Shown piece by piece: positions 1 to 8,704 of a stretch of DNA of 64,000 nucleotides (the first letter of the stretch is position 1; every line of letters begins with the position of its first letter). The DNA lies in NCBI RefSeq assembly GCF_003369565.1, contig NZ_PIOD01000002.1:62001-126000 (forward strand), in the 5' to 3' direction. A program made the translations under genes and the position numbers. The notes beneath the pieces were generated by a model, which did no database searches, was not told where the DNA came from, and worked only from the letters and a program-made list of their open reading frames with translations. The DNA is from Oceanobacillus chungangensis (lineage in GTDB: Bacteria; Bacillota; Bacilli; Bacillales; Amphibacillaceae).

Positions 1-324
1 TGTAGAGATTGCAGGGAAGATGTTTTACCAACCGAAAGAGAGCAGGAGCTTTTCCAGCGAGCTGGAATTGAAGTGGATACAATAAAACGTGGAAAAGGCT
101 GTCCAAGCTGTAATGGGACAGGATATCGCGGGCGGCTTGCGATTCATGAGATCTTGCCAATTGACGATGAGATTAATCGACTCGTTATGAATGCAGCAAG
201 TATGGCTGATATTCGCGATTATGTGAACCGAAAGCGAATGCCGTTTCTCATTGATGATGGATTATTGAAGGTGGCACAAGGATTAACGACGACTGAAGAA
301 GTCCTCCGCGTGACCCAAGAGTAG
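1..324 (+). CDS. pilB: PilB/GspE-type pilus assembly ATPase, C-terminal fragment (5' end outside window)
   Basis: This is the last 107 codons of a type II/IV secretion ATPase that powers pilus extension in the cytoplasm. The frame is open from base 1 and ends at TAG 322-324. Visible are a CxxC pair at the very start (fragment residues 1 and 4) and a second pair, CPSC, at residues 34-37. This is the zinc-binding tetracysteine of GspE/PilB proteins, followed by the typical GYRGRLAIHEIL segment and a short helical C-terminus. The Walker motifs lie upstream of the window. pilT begins 12 bases downstream behind a strong ribosome binding site, so the two are almost certainly cotranscribed. ComGA-type competence ATPases lack this zinc module, which favours a true pilus ATPase. 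Confidence 0.9.
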   Translation, partial: CRDCREDVLPTEREQELFQRAGIEVDTIKRGKGCPSCNGTGYRGRLAIHEILPIDDEINRLVMNAASMADIRDYVNRKRMPFLIDDGLLKVAQGLTTTEEVLRVTQE

Positions 325-336
325 GAGGTGTAACTC

Positions 337-1380
337 ATGTACGAGACAATCGAGGGATTATTGGAACAGGCATATGAAAAAGGTGCATCTGATTTACATA
401 TTACGGTCGGGTCCAGGCCCGTTTTTCGAATAAATGGTGAGCTAATCTCACAAGGGGAAGCTATACTATCTGCCGAGGATACTGAGAAAATGGCCAAGGC
501 AATCATTAAGGAGTCTGACTGGAATCGATTCATCGAAATTGGCGAGCTCGATTTCTCTTATGTGATTGAAAATGTATCACGCTTTCGTATCAATACATAC
601 CACCAGCGACAAAAGATTGGCATCGTAGCTCGCGTGATTCCGAGCCAAATCCCGAGTATTGAGCAATTAGGGATGCCACAAATTTTAAAAGATTTAGCGA
701 AGAAGCCCCAAGGCCTGATTCTAGTTACTGGTCCAACAGGTTCTGGTAAATCAACTACGTTAGCCGCGATGATTGAATATATTAATCAGAACAGTGCAAA
801 GCATGTCATTACACTCGAGGATCCGATTGAATATGAGCACCATCACCAAAGGTCAATCGTCAATCAACGCGAGGTTGGGATGGATACTGGGAGCTTCGCA
901 AACGGGCTACGTGCGGCGCTTCGTCAGGATCCAGATATTATTTTAGTCGGGGAAATGCGTGATTATGAAACGATTTCTACCGCAATTACTGCAGCGGAAA
1001 CGGGGCATCTCGTTTTAGCAACGTTACACACGAGCAGTGCAGCACAAACAATTGACCGGATTATCGATGTGTTTCCAGCATTCCAGCAGCCACAAATTCG
1101 GATTCAGCTTGCATCGGTCCTTGAGGGGATTATTTCCCAGCGACTACTGCGAAGGGCAGATGGAAGTGGAAGAATTGCTGCGACAGAGATATTAATCAAT
1201 TTGTCATCGGTTGCCAATTTAATTCGCAATGAGAAGGTTGATCAGATTACAAACATTTTGCAAACGAGTCGTGCAGCAGGGATGCATACACTGGAAATGT
1301 CAGTAAAGGAATTGCTTGCCAGTGGAATTCTATCATTTGACGTAGCAAGTGCCTATCTATCAAATACAGGTGAATATTAA
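337..1380 (+). CDS. pilT: PilT, pilus retraction ATPase
   Basis: Hexameric cytoplasmic ATPase that depolymerises the type IV pilus and drives retraction and twitching. At 347 residues it has the normal PilT length. Motifs in order: Walker A GPTGSGKST (132-140), Asp box with EDPIEYEH (about 161-168), Walker B IILVGEMRD (201-209), His box TGHLVLATLHTSS (222-234), and a PilT-type NLIRNEK segment near 290. ATG at 337 follows AGGAGG with good spacing. The stop overlaps the pilC start by one base (TAATG), implying translational coupling. A dedicated retraction ATPase separates this system from the ComG competence pseudopilus, whose operon lacks PilT. Confidence 0.95.
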   Translation: MYETIEGLLEQAYEKGASDLHITVGSRPVFRINGELISQGEAILSAEDTEKMAKAIIKESDWNRFIEIGELDFSYVIENVSRFRINTYHQRQKIGIVARVIPSQIPSIEQLGMPQILKDLAKKPQGLILVTGPTGSGKSTTLAAMIEYINQNSAKHVITLEDPIEYEHHHQRSIVNQREVGMDTGSFANGLRAALRQDPDIILVGEMRDYETISTAITAAETGHLVLATLHTSSAAQTIDRIIDVFPAFQQPQIRIQLASVLEGIISQRLLRRADGSGRIAATEILINLSSVANLIRNEKVDQITNILQTSRAAGMHTLEMSVKELLASGILSFDVASAYLSNTGEY

Positions 1381-2591
1381 TGCCAGTTTATAAGTATGTA
1401 GGAAGAACAACAAAAGGAACGATGAAGCGCGGGACAATTGAAAGTGTATCAAGGAGCCAGGCAATCGCTGAGCTTCAGGAGAAAAGCATTAGTCCCCGTG
1501 AAGTTACGGAAACGAAGGCAACGATCTTCAATCGAGATATTGCGATTGGTGGAAACACAGTAAAATCAGAGGACTTTGTAATCTACTGCCGCCAGTTCGC
1601 TACCTTGATTCGCGCAGGAATTTCGATTGTCCAGGCAACAAATATATTAGCGGCCCAAACCGAAAGCAAAGGGTTAAAAAAGACACTCTTTCAAGTAGAG
1701 TCCGAGATTAAAGAAGGACACACCTTCTCTGATTCGGTCGGAAAGTTTCCGAAAGTCTTCCCGCCATTGTTCGTCAACATGGTTCGTGCAGGGGAATTGA
1801 CAGGGAATATTGATGACACGTTGGACAGACTGGCAAGCTATTTTGAGAAACAGAACTCCTTAAAAAAGAAAATACAATCAACGATGGCATATCCAGTGAT
1901 TCTATCTGTTGTCGTTGTTGCGGTTGTGATTTTCCTAATGCTTACAATCGTCCCGCAATTCACGACGATGTTTGAGGATATGGGGAGTCAATTGCCGGCA
2001 ATAACCCAGCTTGTTGTGAGTATGAGTAATTTTATTCGGAATTCCTGGATGTTTGGCTTGTTAGTTGTAGGTGTAGCAATCGCTGTCTTTCTGTATTTCT
2101 ATCGAAACAACAAAGTTTTTCATTACTCGGTACATATTGCTTTATTTAAAATGCCAGTGTTCGGGAAGCTGCTACAAAAATCAGCTATCGCCCGAATGAC
2201 ACGAACATTATCTTCGCTATTCGCAAGCTCCGTGCCGATTTTACAAGCACTGACAATTGTCGAAAAGGTCGTTGGTAATCCTGTCATTGGTAGAGTAGTC
2301 CTTGCATCAAAAGATAGTCTCGAACAAGGACGTCCGCTTTCTGAGCCGATAGAAAAAAGCTGGGTATTTCCCCCACTCGTTGCACAAATGATTGCAATTG
2401 GCGAACAAACAGGGCAGCTCGACTTCATGCTTGCAAAAGTCGCTGATTTTTACGAGGAAGACGTCGACCGGACTGTTGATACATTGAAATCATTAATTGA
2501 GCCGTTGATGATTATTATTCTCGCTGGGGTTGTTGGTTTTATCGTTATTGCGATTATGGTACCGATGTTTTCGATTTATGGGGAGATGTAA
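1380..2591 (+). CDS. pilC: PilC, type IV pilus inner-membrane platform protein
   Basis: Polytopic membrane platform of the pilus motor, the GspF/PilC family that couples PilB/PilT rotation to pilin insertion. It is 403 residues, normal for the family. It has two repeated T2SF modules, roughly 65-190 and 268-390, each with the conserved FVNMVRAGE/QMIAIGEQTGQL-type segment. Hydrophobic segments lie near 170-190, 217-238 and 375-397. The start ATG overlaps the pilT stop by one base. The pilin gene follows after 106 bases. Confidence in family is high; the order pilB-pilT-pilC matches type IV pilus operons. Confidence 0.95.
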   Translation: MPVYKYVGRTTKGTMKRGTIESVSRSQAIAELQEKSISPREVTETKATIFNRDIAIGGNTVKSEDFVIYCRQFATLIRAGISIVQATNILAAQTESKGLKKTLFQVESEIKEGHTFSDSVGKFPKVFPPLFVNMVRAGELTGNIDDTLDRLASYFEKQNSLKKKIQSTMAYPVILSVVVVAVVIFLMLTIVPQFTTMFEDMGSQLPAITQLVVSMSNFIRNSWMFGLLVVGVAIAVFLYFYRNNKVFHYSVHIALFKMPVFGKLLQKSAIARMTRTLSSLFASSVPILQALTIVEKVVGNPVIGRVVLASKDSLEQGRPLSEPIEKSWVFPPLVAQMIAIGEQTGQLDFMLAKVADFYEEDVDRTVDTLKSLIEPLMIIILAGVVGFIVIAIMVPMFSIYGEM

Positions 2592-2620
2592 TTAATCAAA
2601 GCAAAGATTTTAGGGAGGTG

Positions 2621-2695
2621 ATGGGGAGCAAGGGGCATAGAGGACTTATATTTGGTTATTTGATTTATTACATATTAAACAATAGGAGGATTTAA
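2621..2695 (+). CDS. Possible 24-codon leader peptide upstream of the pilin gene
   Basis: A short open frame starting ATG 2621 and ending TAA 2693-2695, only two bases before the pilin ATG at 2698. It runs through the pilin ribosome binding site. A purine-rich AGGGAGGTG lies immediately before the ATG, with spacing that is rather too tight. The predicted peptide is hydrophobic in its second half and basic at both ends. No homology is recognised. It could couple or attenuate pilin translation, or be chance. Confidence 0.2.
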   Translation: MGSKGHRGLIFGYLIYYILNNRRI

Positions 2696-2697
2696 CG

Positions 2698-3138
2698 ATG
2701 AAAAAGTTTCTGCAAAGATTGAAAAAAGATGAACGAGGATTGACTTTGGTTGAATTACTTGCAGTAGTTGTTATTTTGGCAATTGTTGGGGCAATTGCGT
2801 TTGTGGCGATTGGGAATGTTATGGAGAATTCTAGGCAGGATGCGCACGTGGCGAATGCACAACAAATAGTATCAGCAGCCAAATTGGCCGAAGCTAGTGG
2901 TACTGAAATTGGAGCGGATTTTAATGTATATCCAGGAACAGGTGGAGCGGGTGGACTTGAGACACTTGATACTTTAGTAGATCCGTGGACTAAGGGTGTA
3001 TACACTACGGCCACTGTATCAAGTATTGGTGGAAATTATAGTGTTACCCTCTCAAGCTCAACTAATAATACTGAATGTGAACTTACTGCTGCAACAGAAG
3101 CAGAACTACTTGAAGGAAGAGAAACAGCCTGTAAATGA
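2698..3138 (+). CDS. pilA: Major type IV pilin (class III signal peptide)
   Basis: Prepilin of 146 residues, probably the main structural subunit. The 14-residue basic leader ends in Gly14, followed by LTLVELL. This gives the canonical prepilin peptidase/methylase site with Glu at mature position 5 and a hydrophobic helix of about 22 residues. Two cysteines at 127 and 145 near the C-terminus would form the disulfide-bounded D-region of a type IVa pilin. The body is Gly/Ala/Thr rich. ATG 2698 has a strong AGGAGG. A long hairpin follows directly, so this gene may be expressed far more than its neighbours. No prepilin peptidase is in the window; it must come from elsewhere, for example comC. Confidence 0.9.
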   Translation: MKKFLQRLKKDERGLTLVELLAVVVILAIVGAIAFVAIGNVMENSRQDAHVANAQQIVSAAKLAEASGTEIGADFNVYPGTGGAGGLETLDTLVDPWTKGVYTTATVSSIGGNYSVTLSSSTNNTECELTAATEAELLEGRETACK

Positions 3139-3147
3139 TAATGCCTC

Positions 3148-3196
3148 TATCTACAATACTTTTCGACCATATAACGGTTGAGAAGTATTGTAGATA
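3148..3196 (+). terminator. Long hairpin after pilin gene (attenuator or mRNA stabiliser)
   Basis: A perfect 14-bp outer stem (3148-3161 with 3183-3196) continues inward as a further pairing of about six to seven bases around a seven-base loop. No U-tract follows, so it is a weak intrinsic terminator at best. A 3' stabiliser or partial attenuator separating abundant pilin mRNA from pilM-pilX is more likely. Confidence 0.6.
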
Positions 3197-3356
3197 TTAA
3201 TGAACAAATAAGAAGTAATATAATTATTATATAACTTATACTAAATGCCAATTCCTTCCACGATCCCATCAACCTCATGGTGGGCTGGTGAAAAGAATTG
3301 CTACTATTCTTTAAAACTATTAATCAACCCTAGTCACAGAAAGGTGATTTCACATC

Positions 3357-4397
3357 ATGTTTTCACTAAGAAAATCTAAAAAAGTAATCAATATCGTAAT
3401 TGAAGATTATGTGCTGCGGATCGTGGAAACGTCTGGTCATAATATTTCTTCAATTAAAATGGTTTATGAAAAGCCACTTCCAGCAGGTATTATCGTTCAC
3501 GGGAAAGTTGCCGATGAAATTCAGTTTTATAATTATATGAGAGATTTGGTGAAGGAACTTGGCTTGAAAAATCGCCTTGTTCGTTTTTATGTTCCTGACT
3601 CTCTCGTTATTATGCGACAGGTTGAGTTTCCAGCACATTTAAAAAATAAAAAGGAAATAAAGGAATATTTTGGTTTGGAAATAGGGAAGAGCATTCATCT
3701 GCCATTTAAAAAGCCTATTTTGGATATTCATTATTTACCTTATGAAACATCAACGCCCTCTAGAGACGGAATTGAAGGACTAAATGAAATCAGTCAAGGT
3801 ACGTTATTTGCAGCTTCTGAGGAAGTAATGAAGAAATATACAGAGATATTCGTCGATGTATCACTGAAGCCTATTGTTGCTGATCTCAAAGCATTTGGGG
3901 TTTATCGTTATTTCCAACATATGCAGGAAGTTAATATTGGAAAAGCTTATTTATTTGTTGAATTAAATTTAACATCGATTCATCTAAATATTTTTCGTAA
4001 TCATCAGCTAGAATTTTTGCGTTTCCAGGATTTGGATTTGATATTAAAAGGATGGCAATCAAGTGGTCAAACAGATGATTCTATTAGCTGGCAATTCGAG
4101 GATGAGGAATCTGTAATTAAAGGAATCGTGGATGATCAGATTTTAGAGCTTGAGAGGATTATGAATTTTTATCGTTTTTCATTACATAAAGGTGAGGAAA
4201 GCGTTACTGATATCGTTATTATAGGTGACCATCCTTACAAACAGGATTTTTATCAGAAAATGAAAAGCCAGATCGACTTGCCAATCAACTTGCTACAAAA
4301 TCATGAAACAAAAGCTAAGGAAATTAGTAGCTTCTATATACCGGCATTAGGGCTTGCGTTAGAAGGGGGAGAATTAGCGGATGAAGCCAGAAGTTAA
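3357..4397 (+). CDS. pilM: PilM, actin-like pilus assembly protein
   Basis: Cytoplasmic FtsA/actin-fold protein that binds the N-terminal tail of PilN and links the motor to the alignment subcomplex. It is 346 residues, typical of PilM. The N-terminus (VINIVIEDYVLRIVE) matches the first phosphate-binding strand, and VIIGDHPY near 290 fits the later nucleotide-binding region. The gene starts at ATG 3357 after AAAGGTG, about 220 bases beyond the pilin gene, and overlaps pilN by 17 bases. The M-N-O order is what identifies it most strongly, because PilM sequences diverge in Firmicutes. Confidence 0.85.
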   Translation: MFSLRKSKKVINIVIEDYVLRIVETSGHNISSIKMVYEKPLPAGIIVHGKVADEIQFYNYMRDLVKELGLKNRLVRFYVPDSLVIMRQVEFPAHLKNKKEIKEYFGLEIGKSIHLPFKKPILDIHYLPYETSTPSRDGIEGLNEISQGTLFAASEEVMKKYTEIFVDVSLKPIVADLKAFGVYRYFQHMQEVNIGKAYLFVELNLTSIHLNIFRNHQLEFLRFQDLDLILKGWQSSGQTDDSISWQFEDEESVIKGIVDDQILELERIMNFYRFSLHKGEESVTDIVIIGDHPYKQDFYQKMKSQIDLPINLLQNHETKAKEISSFYIPALGLALEGGELADEARS

Positions 4398-4977
4398 TCT
4401 CTTACCGAAGTACGAGCGATATAATAATGTTCCTTTTATTTTATTTTTTATTGGATTAATTATCTGTCTGCTACTTGGTGGTTCACTCATCTATTTTTAC
4501 GTAACAACAAATGCTGAACTTACAGAAGCAGAAGCAAATGTATCCCAATTAACAGAAGAAAAAACATTGCTTGAAGCTCGGGTAAATGCTTTAAATACAA
4601 GTGATTCCAGTACGTTAGAAGGTGCGATTACATATGCGGAGCAATATGTTGTTCCTACTTCAAAATTAATCGAAGAATTTATGGTGCTGTTACCAGAAAA
4701 TAGCTATTTAAGCGATTTAAATTATGACTTTGAGACTGTTCAGATTGAAACGCAATTTGAAACGATAACCGATTCGGCAGACTATGTTGAAGCTTTGACT
4801 AATTCAGCCTATATGGAAAATGTAGTCATTAATCAGGTTGAAACTTTTGAGCATGAAACAGGTGAAGCGGACGATGAAATAAAAGATCAATACAACATTA
4901 TACCGCGCTATCATGCTTATTATTCGCTAGAAGTTAATAAGAGTGAGTTGGTAAAGGAGGAAGATACTGATGAATAA
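4381..4977 (+). CDS. pilN: PilN-like pilus alignment protein
   Basis: Bitopic membrane protein of 198 residues. A short cytoplasmic N-terminus carries the PilM-binding MKPEVNLLPKYE motif, conserved in PilN families as xxINLLP. One transmembrane helix follows (about 19-43), then a coiled coil (about 48-75) and an extracytoplasmic ferredoxin-like region. It overlaps pilM by 17 bases and the next gene by 8, consistent with tightly coupled production of a PilM-PilN-PilO complex. Identification rests on the NLLP motif, topology and position. Confidence 0.85.
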   Translation: MKPEVNLLPKYERYNNVPFILFFIGLIICLLLGGSLIYFYVTTNAELTEAEANVSQLTEEKTLLEARVNALNTSDSSTLEGAITYAEQYVVPTSKLIEEFMVLLPENSYLSDLNYDFETVQIETQFETITDSADYVEALTNSAYMENVVINQVETFEHETGEADDEIKDQYNIIPRYHAYYSLEVNKSELVKEEDTDE

Positions 4978-5731
4978 CTTATTTCAGGAAAATAAAAAAT
5001 CTTTCCTCTTGCTGCTCGGATTACTTTTTATACTAATAATTGTTGCGTATTTTCTCTTTTATCAGCCTATGACTAAGGAACTTCAGAAACAAGAAAATCA
5101 AAAGACACAATTAGAGTCAGATATCGCAACCTATCATGCACAATTGAATAATGCGGACAATGTAGCTTCACTGAATAAGGATATAGAAATAATGAAATTA
5201 GCTAAATTTATGCCAAGTACACCAGAGCTGGAAAATTTTCTTATGACAATAGGGGAAATCGAATTATTAAGTGGAAGCAGAATTTATGATATTACATTTT
5301 CTTATGATGGTACATTACCAGAACGTACTGTGGAGGAAGAAGGAACTGCCGATACTGAAAGTGCTGAAACCGCTGAAGAAGATACAAGTGATGAAGCATC
5401 TGCAGTAGCTGATGCAGAACCTAAAGCAGATGCAGTTGAAGTAGAAACACCACCAGTAATAGAAATGATAGAAAAGCCGGAAAACCTACGTCTCATAACA
5501 GCTAGTATGAACGTTGCATCACCAGATTATGAACACTATCAACAATTCATTCAAGAAATTGAAAAGCAAGAAAGAATCATGATGGTTAATCGAATCGAAT
5601 TTGAGAAACCAGCAGAAAGCGAATTGATGCTTGGGGAAGATGTGGATGAATCGATTGTTTCCACTATAGATGTAACGACATTTTATTATGATGAAACAGG
5701 TGCAAATGGACAATCGTCGATAGCTGAGTAA
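4970..5731 (+). CDS. pilO: PilO-like pilus alignment protein with acidic linker
   Basis: Bitopic membrane protein of 253 residues: transmembrane helix about 12-32, coiled coil about 35-65, then a small globular region. It is the expected heterodimer partner of PilN by position (8-base overlap) and topology. Unusual is a strongly acidic, Ala/Thr/Ser-rich stretch at about 117-165, probably a disordered linker inserted between the two halves of the periplasmic-type domain. Sequence similarity to Gram-negative PilO is low by eye, so the assignment rests mainly on gene order. Confidence 0.75.
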   Translation: MNNLFQENKKSFLLLLGLLFILIIVAYFLFYQPMTKELQKQENQKTQLESDIATYHAQLNNADNVASLNKDIEIMKLAKFMPSTPELENFLMTIGEIELLSGSRIYDITFSYDGTLPERTVEEEGTADTESAETAEEDTSDEASAVADAEPKADAVEVETPPVIEMIEKPENLRLITASMNVASPDYEHYQQFIQEIEKQERIMMVNRIEFEKPAESELMLGEDVDESIVSTIDVTTFYYDETGANGQSSIAE

Positions 5732-5782
5732 GAAAAGAGGTTAGCAATTAAATAGGAATGTAGCAGATAGGGAGTGATTGTT

Positions 5783-6247
5783 GTGAGGTCAAAAGTACAG
5801 AAATCGTTAACGGACGAAACGGGTTTTACATTAGTTGAAGTTCTGGCGTCACTTACGATCCTCTCTATTATTTTAGTTGGTGTATTTAATTTATTTATTT
5901 TTACAAATGAAGCGGCAGTTTCCAATAATGACCGATTAGTAGCCATTAATCTAGGACAAGCAACGATGGAAAGAGTGAAGCATAATCCTTCAGCTTATTT
6001 TGATAATTCGAGTGCTAATAGTGCTTTAACGGAGGTAGGAAAGACATACACGGCAGCAAATTGCGAGAAGAACAACTGCGAATCCTTATACGAAGTTTTA
6101 ATTAATGATAATACGTATCATATTTCACTTACTGTAAGTCAGAATAGCGATGAGACAAAGTTGAAATTAATTGATGTCATAGTAACGGTAGAACTCAAAG
6201 GCAAGGCAAATCACAAAGTGGAAGGATATATAACCTATGTTGAATAA
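5783..6247 (+). CDS. Minor prepilin, PilV-like
   Basis: Prepilin-like protein of about 154 residues. From GTG 5783 the leader is 14 residues ending in Gly, followed by FTLVEVL with Glu at mature position 5 and a hydrophobic helix. An upstream GTG (5774) is in frame, but it overlaps the GGAG ribosome binding sequence. GTG 5783 sits eight bases beyond that sequence and is the better start. Two close cysteines (CEKNNC) lie in the middle of the protein. The 3' end overlaps the next prepilin gene by 11 bases. It probably belongs to the minor-pilin priming complex. Confidence 0.8.
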   Translation: MRSKVQKSLTDETGFTLVEVLASLTILSIILVGVFNLFIFTNEAAVSNNDRLVAINLGQATMERVKHNPSAYFDNSSANSALTEVGKTYTAANCEKNNCESLYEVLINDNTYHISLTVSQNSDETKLKLIDVIVTVELKGKANHKVEGYITYVE

Positions 6248-6782
6248 AATTAAGCAAAATGAAGATGGGATAACACTAATTGAGCTGCTGGCAGCAGTAA
6301 CAATATCGGCAATCATTGGTTTAATTGGTATATCGATTCTTCTAACTGGCTATAAGACCCAAAACCGAGTAGAAGCAGAGGCAGAACTTCGTGATCAAGC
6401 CGATTTGATTATGGCATCAATGCTAAATGAATTGTATTCCTTGAAAGTAAGTGAAGTAAGACCACAATTTCCAGAAGCAGGCACATCCAATTATTATTTA
6501 GAAATAACTAATAAAGAAGCTGCAAGCACGAGCAGAACGGGATTTATCAATGGCAAAGCAATTATCAACGATAAGGAAATTATGCTGACCGATGATAGTA
6601 CAGCGCTTATGAACGGTACAAAAATCTCGGAGCTAGTGACAGATGAATCAAATCTAGGCGACCCTAATTTGAGTGATAATCCTATTGAAATTACCCTCGT
6701 ACTTAGTAAAGATGACAGTGGACAGCAGATAGAAACAAAAAGCGTTATTCAGTTAATTGATGATATTAGCACAGAGCAATAG
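6237..6782 (+). CDS. Minor prepilin, PilW-like
   Basis: Prepilin-like protein of 181 residues: an 11-residue leader ending in Gly11, then ITLIELL with Glu at mature position 5 and a hydrophobic helix to about residue 35. The rest is predicted soluble, with no cysteines seen. It overlaps the previous prepilin by 11 bases and precedes the large PilX-like gene, the usual V-W-X order of minor pilins. A short inverted repeat (CATTTTTT with AAAAAATG) lies between it and the next gene. Confidence 0.8.
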   Translation: MLNKIKQNEDGITLIELLAAVTISAIIGLIGISILLTGYKTQNRVEAEAELRDQADLIMASMLNELYSLKVSEVRPQFPEAGTSNYYLEITNKEAASTSRTGFINGKAIINDKEIMLTDDSTALMNGTKISELVTDESNLGDPNLSDNPIEITLVLSKDDSGQQIETKSVIQLIDDISTEQ

Positions 6783-6831
6783 CATTTTTTAGATTCTAAA
6801 CTGTGTGGCAAAAAATGGGGGGAACTAATAA

Positions 6832-8691
6832 ATGAAACGCCATTTTGCAAGTGAACAAGGATATACTTTGTTTCTAACGGTGTTAATTAGCCTAGTTTTT
6901 ATTGTAATCACAACTTCACTAATAACCATTACGATGAATGGGATTAATAAAAATGATCATCGTGAAGATTATTCACAGGCTACTGAACTGTCGGAAAAAG
7001 GCTTGGCACATATCACAGGTGAGATTAATGCGAAGCTGCAGACTGCTTTAGGTACATATGGCCTGCCACGTCAGGAGTTCATTAATAAACTAGAATCTAT
7101 ACTCGATTCCTATAAGTGCAACAATGAAAGAGGCGTTCGTTCGGAAAATAATGAGACCGGAGTTTATGATTCCTGTATCATAGAATATGTGAACACTCTT
7201 TTAGATATGGAAACAGGCGAAGCAAATGAAGTACGAAAAAGTGTCACTTTTAGAAGTACTGGTAGCGCAGATGGTACAAACAAAGAAATCGTAAATATTG
7301 TAGAAATTGGCGCCAGGGCAGAACCAGATGCATTGAACTATGCAATTGGTTCGCATATTGCTTGTGAACCAAATAAAGGAAGAGGAAATAACAATTGTTT
7401 AGACGGAGAAGGTAATTTATTTCTTCATGGTGGAGTGCAAATTGAAGGGGATATGAAGGTAGATGGAAGCTTAATAACGACTGAATATGGGTATGCCTTA
7501 CTTGGTAAAGATGAATGGATTGGTTCGGTTCTTCCCAGCATACTCCCCAAATCTGCACATGGTAATCAAACAGGGTTTAAAGCTAAACTGGTATTAGGTG
7601 ATAAGATTTATAAATTTAATACGGTACCATCATATAATAGTCATATTAAAAGAAATAATAGTCTTATTAAAAATAATGATGGTTTTGATAATGCTAATTA
7701 CAAGAGGATTAGTAATCTCGAAGATGCATTTACTGTACCACCAGAAATTGTTAAAAGGGAACCGGTTCGAGATAAGATAGTGATTGAGGATCAAGAGAAA
7801 TTGTATAAATATGGAGAATCGGAAGCTGATAAAGTCATATCTCAGTCTGTTATTAATGAAGGTGACTCATATAAAGAATCTAAAGTATTTGCTGACAATA
7901 AGAATTGCGAATGGAATTATAACTGGTTTGGTTACAAGAATTGGATATGTGATAATATCCGAGCACATCAATTTGAGGGTAATAATACTTTTAAACAATT
8001 TGCAACAGATACTAATTTATCTATTAGAAATACGAGCAGGCAGTTTGCAAAAACTACGGTAACCAACGGCATGTATGTCGGTGGAAATTTAACAATCGGC
8101 AATCCAGGCATTAGTACTAAAAGCTATCGTAATAACCCCGATTACTATGATAAAATTCAAATCCAGGGACCCATCTATGTTGATGGTGACCTAAAAATAA
8201 TCGGTGCTGATGCAGAATTAAACGCATTAATTTATGTAAATGGAGATGTGGAAATACAATACTCAAGAATCAATGGTTTAAATAAAAATAATAGAGAAAA
8301 AGGCTCATTAATTGTCTTTGCAGACGGCCAAGTAAAGATAAGTAATAACAGTCTCTATGAGGATGAGCCGAGTAATATAAGAGGATATTTCTATTCAAAT
8401 GATATTTTTGAAATGTTTGGTGTTGGTTCGAATATTCGTATTGAGGGTGGAATTTCAGCAAGGCGTATCGTATTGAATGCTATTCGGGGTCGTGCGAAAG
8501 AACGGAGATTCCAAGGGTCTCAGGAAATATATGGTGACTATTATGAAGGTGTTAGTGAACAAAAAAAGAGGGATTCACGCATCCAAGTCATCTATAACCC
8601 AGATATTATTAACACTTATTCTGACTTGAAAAAACAGGAACCAATTATTTACACGGTTGATAATCCAAAATTAATTGAACGAGCTTACTAA
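6832..8691 (+). CDS. Large PilX-like pilus-associated protein with bactofilin-like region
   Basis: A 619-residue protein, last gene of the pilus cluster. Its N-terminus is prepilin-like: a 10-residue leader ending in Gly, then YTLFLTVL and a long hydrophobic helix. Mature position 5 is Leu instead of the conserved Glu, as in GspK/PilX tip components. The passenger region has repeated short segments of the pattern GxxxxxGDxxxxGxxxI (about 193-225 and 406-475), resembling bactofilin or right-handed beta-helix rungs. Six cysteines fall in three spaced pairs (96/115, 178/189, 359/373), suggesting disulfides outside the cell. The ribosome binding site is GGGGGGAAC. A terminator follows. Likely a tip or adhesin subunit; this role is inferred. 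Confidence 0.75.
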   Translation: MKRHFASEQGYTLFLTVLISLVFIVITTSLITITMNGINKNDHREDYSQATELSEKGLAHITGEINAKLQTALGTYGLPRQEFINKLESILDSYKCNNERGVRSENNETGVYDSCIIEYVNTLLDMETGEANEVRKSVTFRSTGSADGTNKEIVNIVEIGARAEPDALNYAIGSHIACEPNKGRGNNNCLDGEGNLFLHGGVQIEGDMKVDGSLITTEYGYALLGKDEWIGSVLPSILPKSAHGNQTGFKAKLVLGDKIYKFNTVPSYNSHIKRNNSLIKNNDGFDNANYKRISNLEDAFTVPPEIVKREPVRDKIVIEDQEKLYKYGESEADKVISQSVINEGDSYKESKVFADNKNCEWNYNWFGYKNWICDNIRAHQFEGNNTFKQFATDTNLSIRNTSRQFAKTTVTNGMYVGGNLTIGNPGISTKSYRNNPDYYDKIQIQGPIYVDGDLKIIGADAELNALIYVNGDVEIQYSRINGLNKNNREKGSLIVFADGQVKISNNSLYEDEPSNIRGYFYSNDIFEMFGVGSNIRIEGGISARRIVLNAIRGRAKERRFQGSQEIYGDYYEGVSEQKKRDSRIQVIYNPDIINTYSDLKKQEPIIYTVDNPKLIERAY

Positions 8692-8704
8692 TATATTAAT
8701 CGTT

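Noticed and set aside
7250-7558. 102-codon minus-strand frame inside the PilX-like gene
   Set aside because: Shadow of the plus-strand gene; no ribosome site or protein features.
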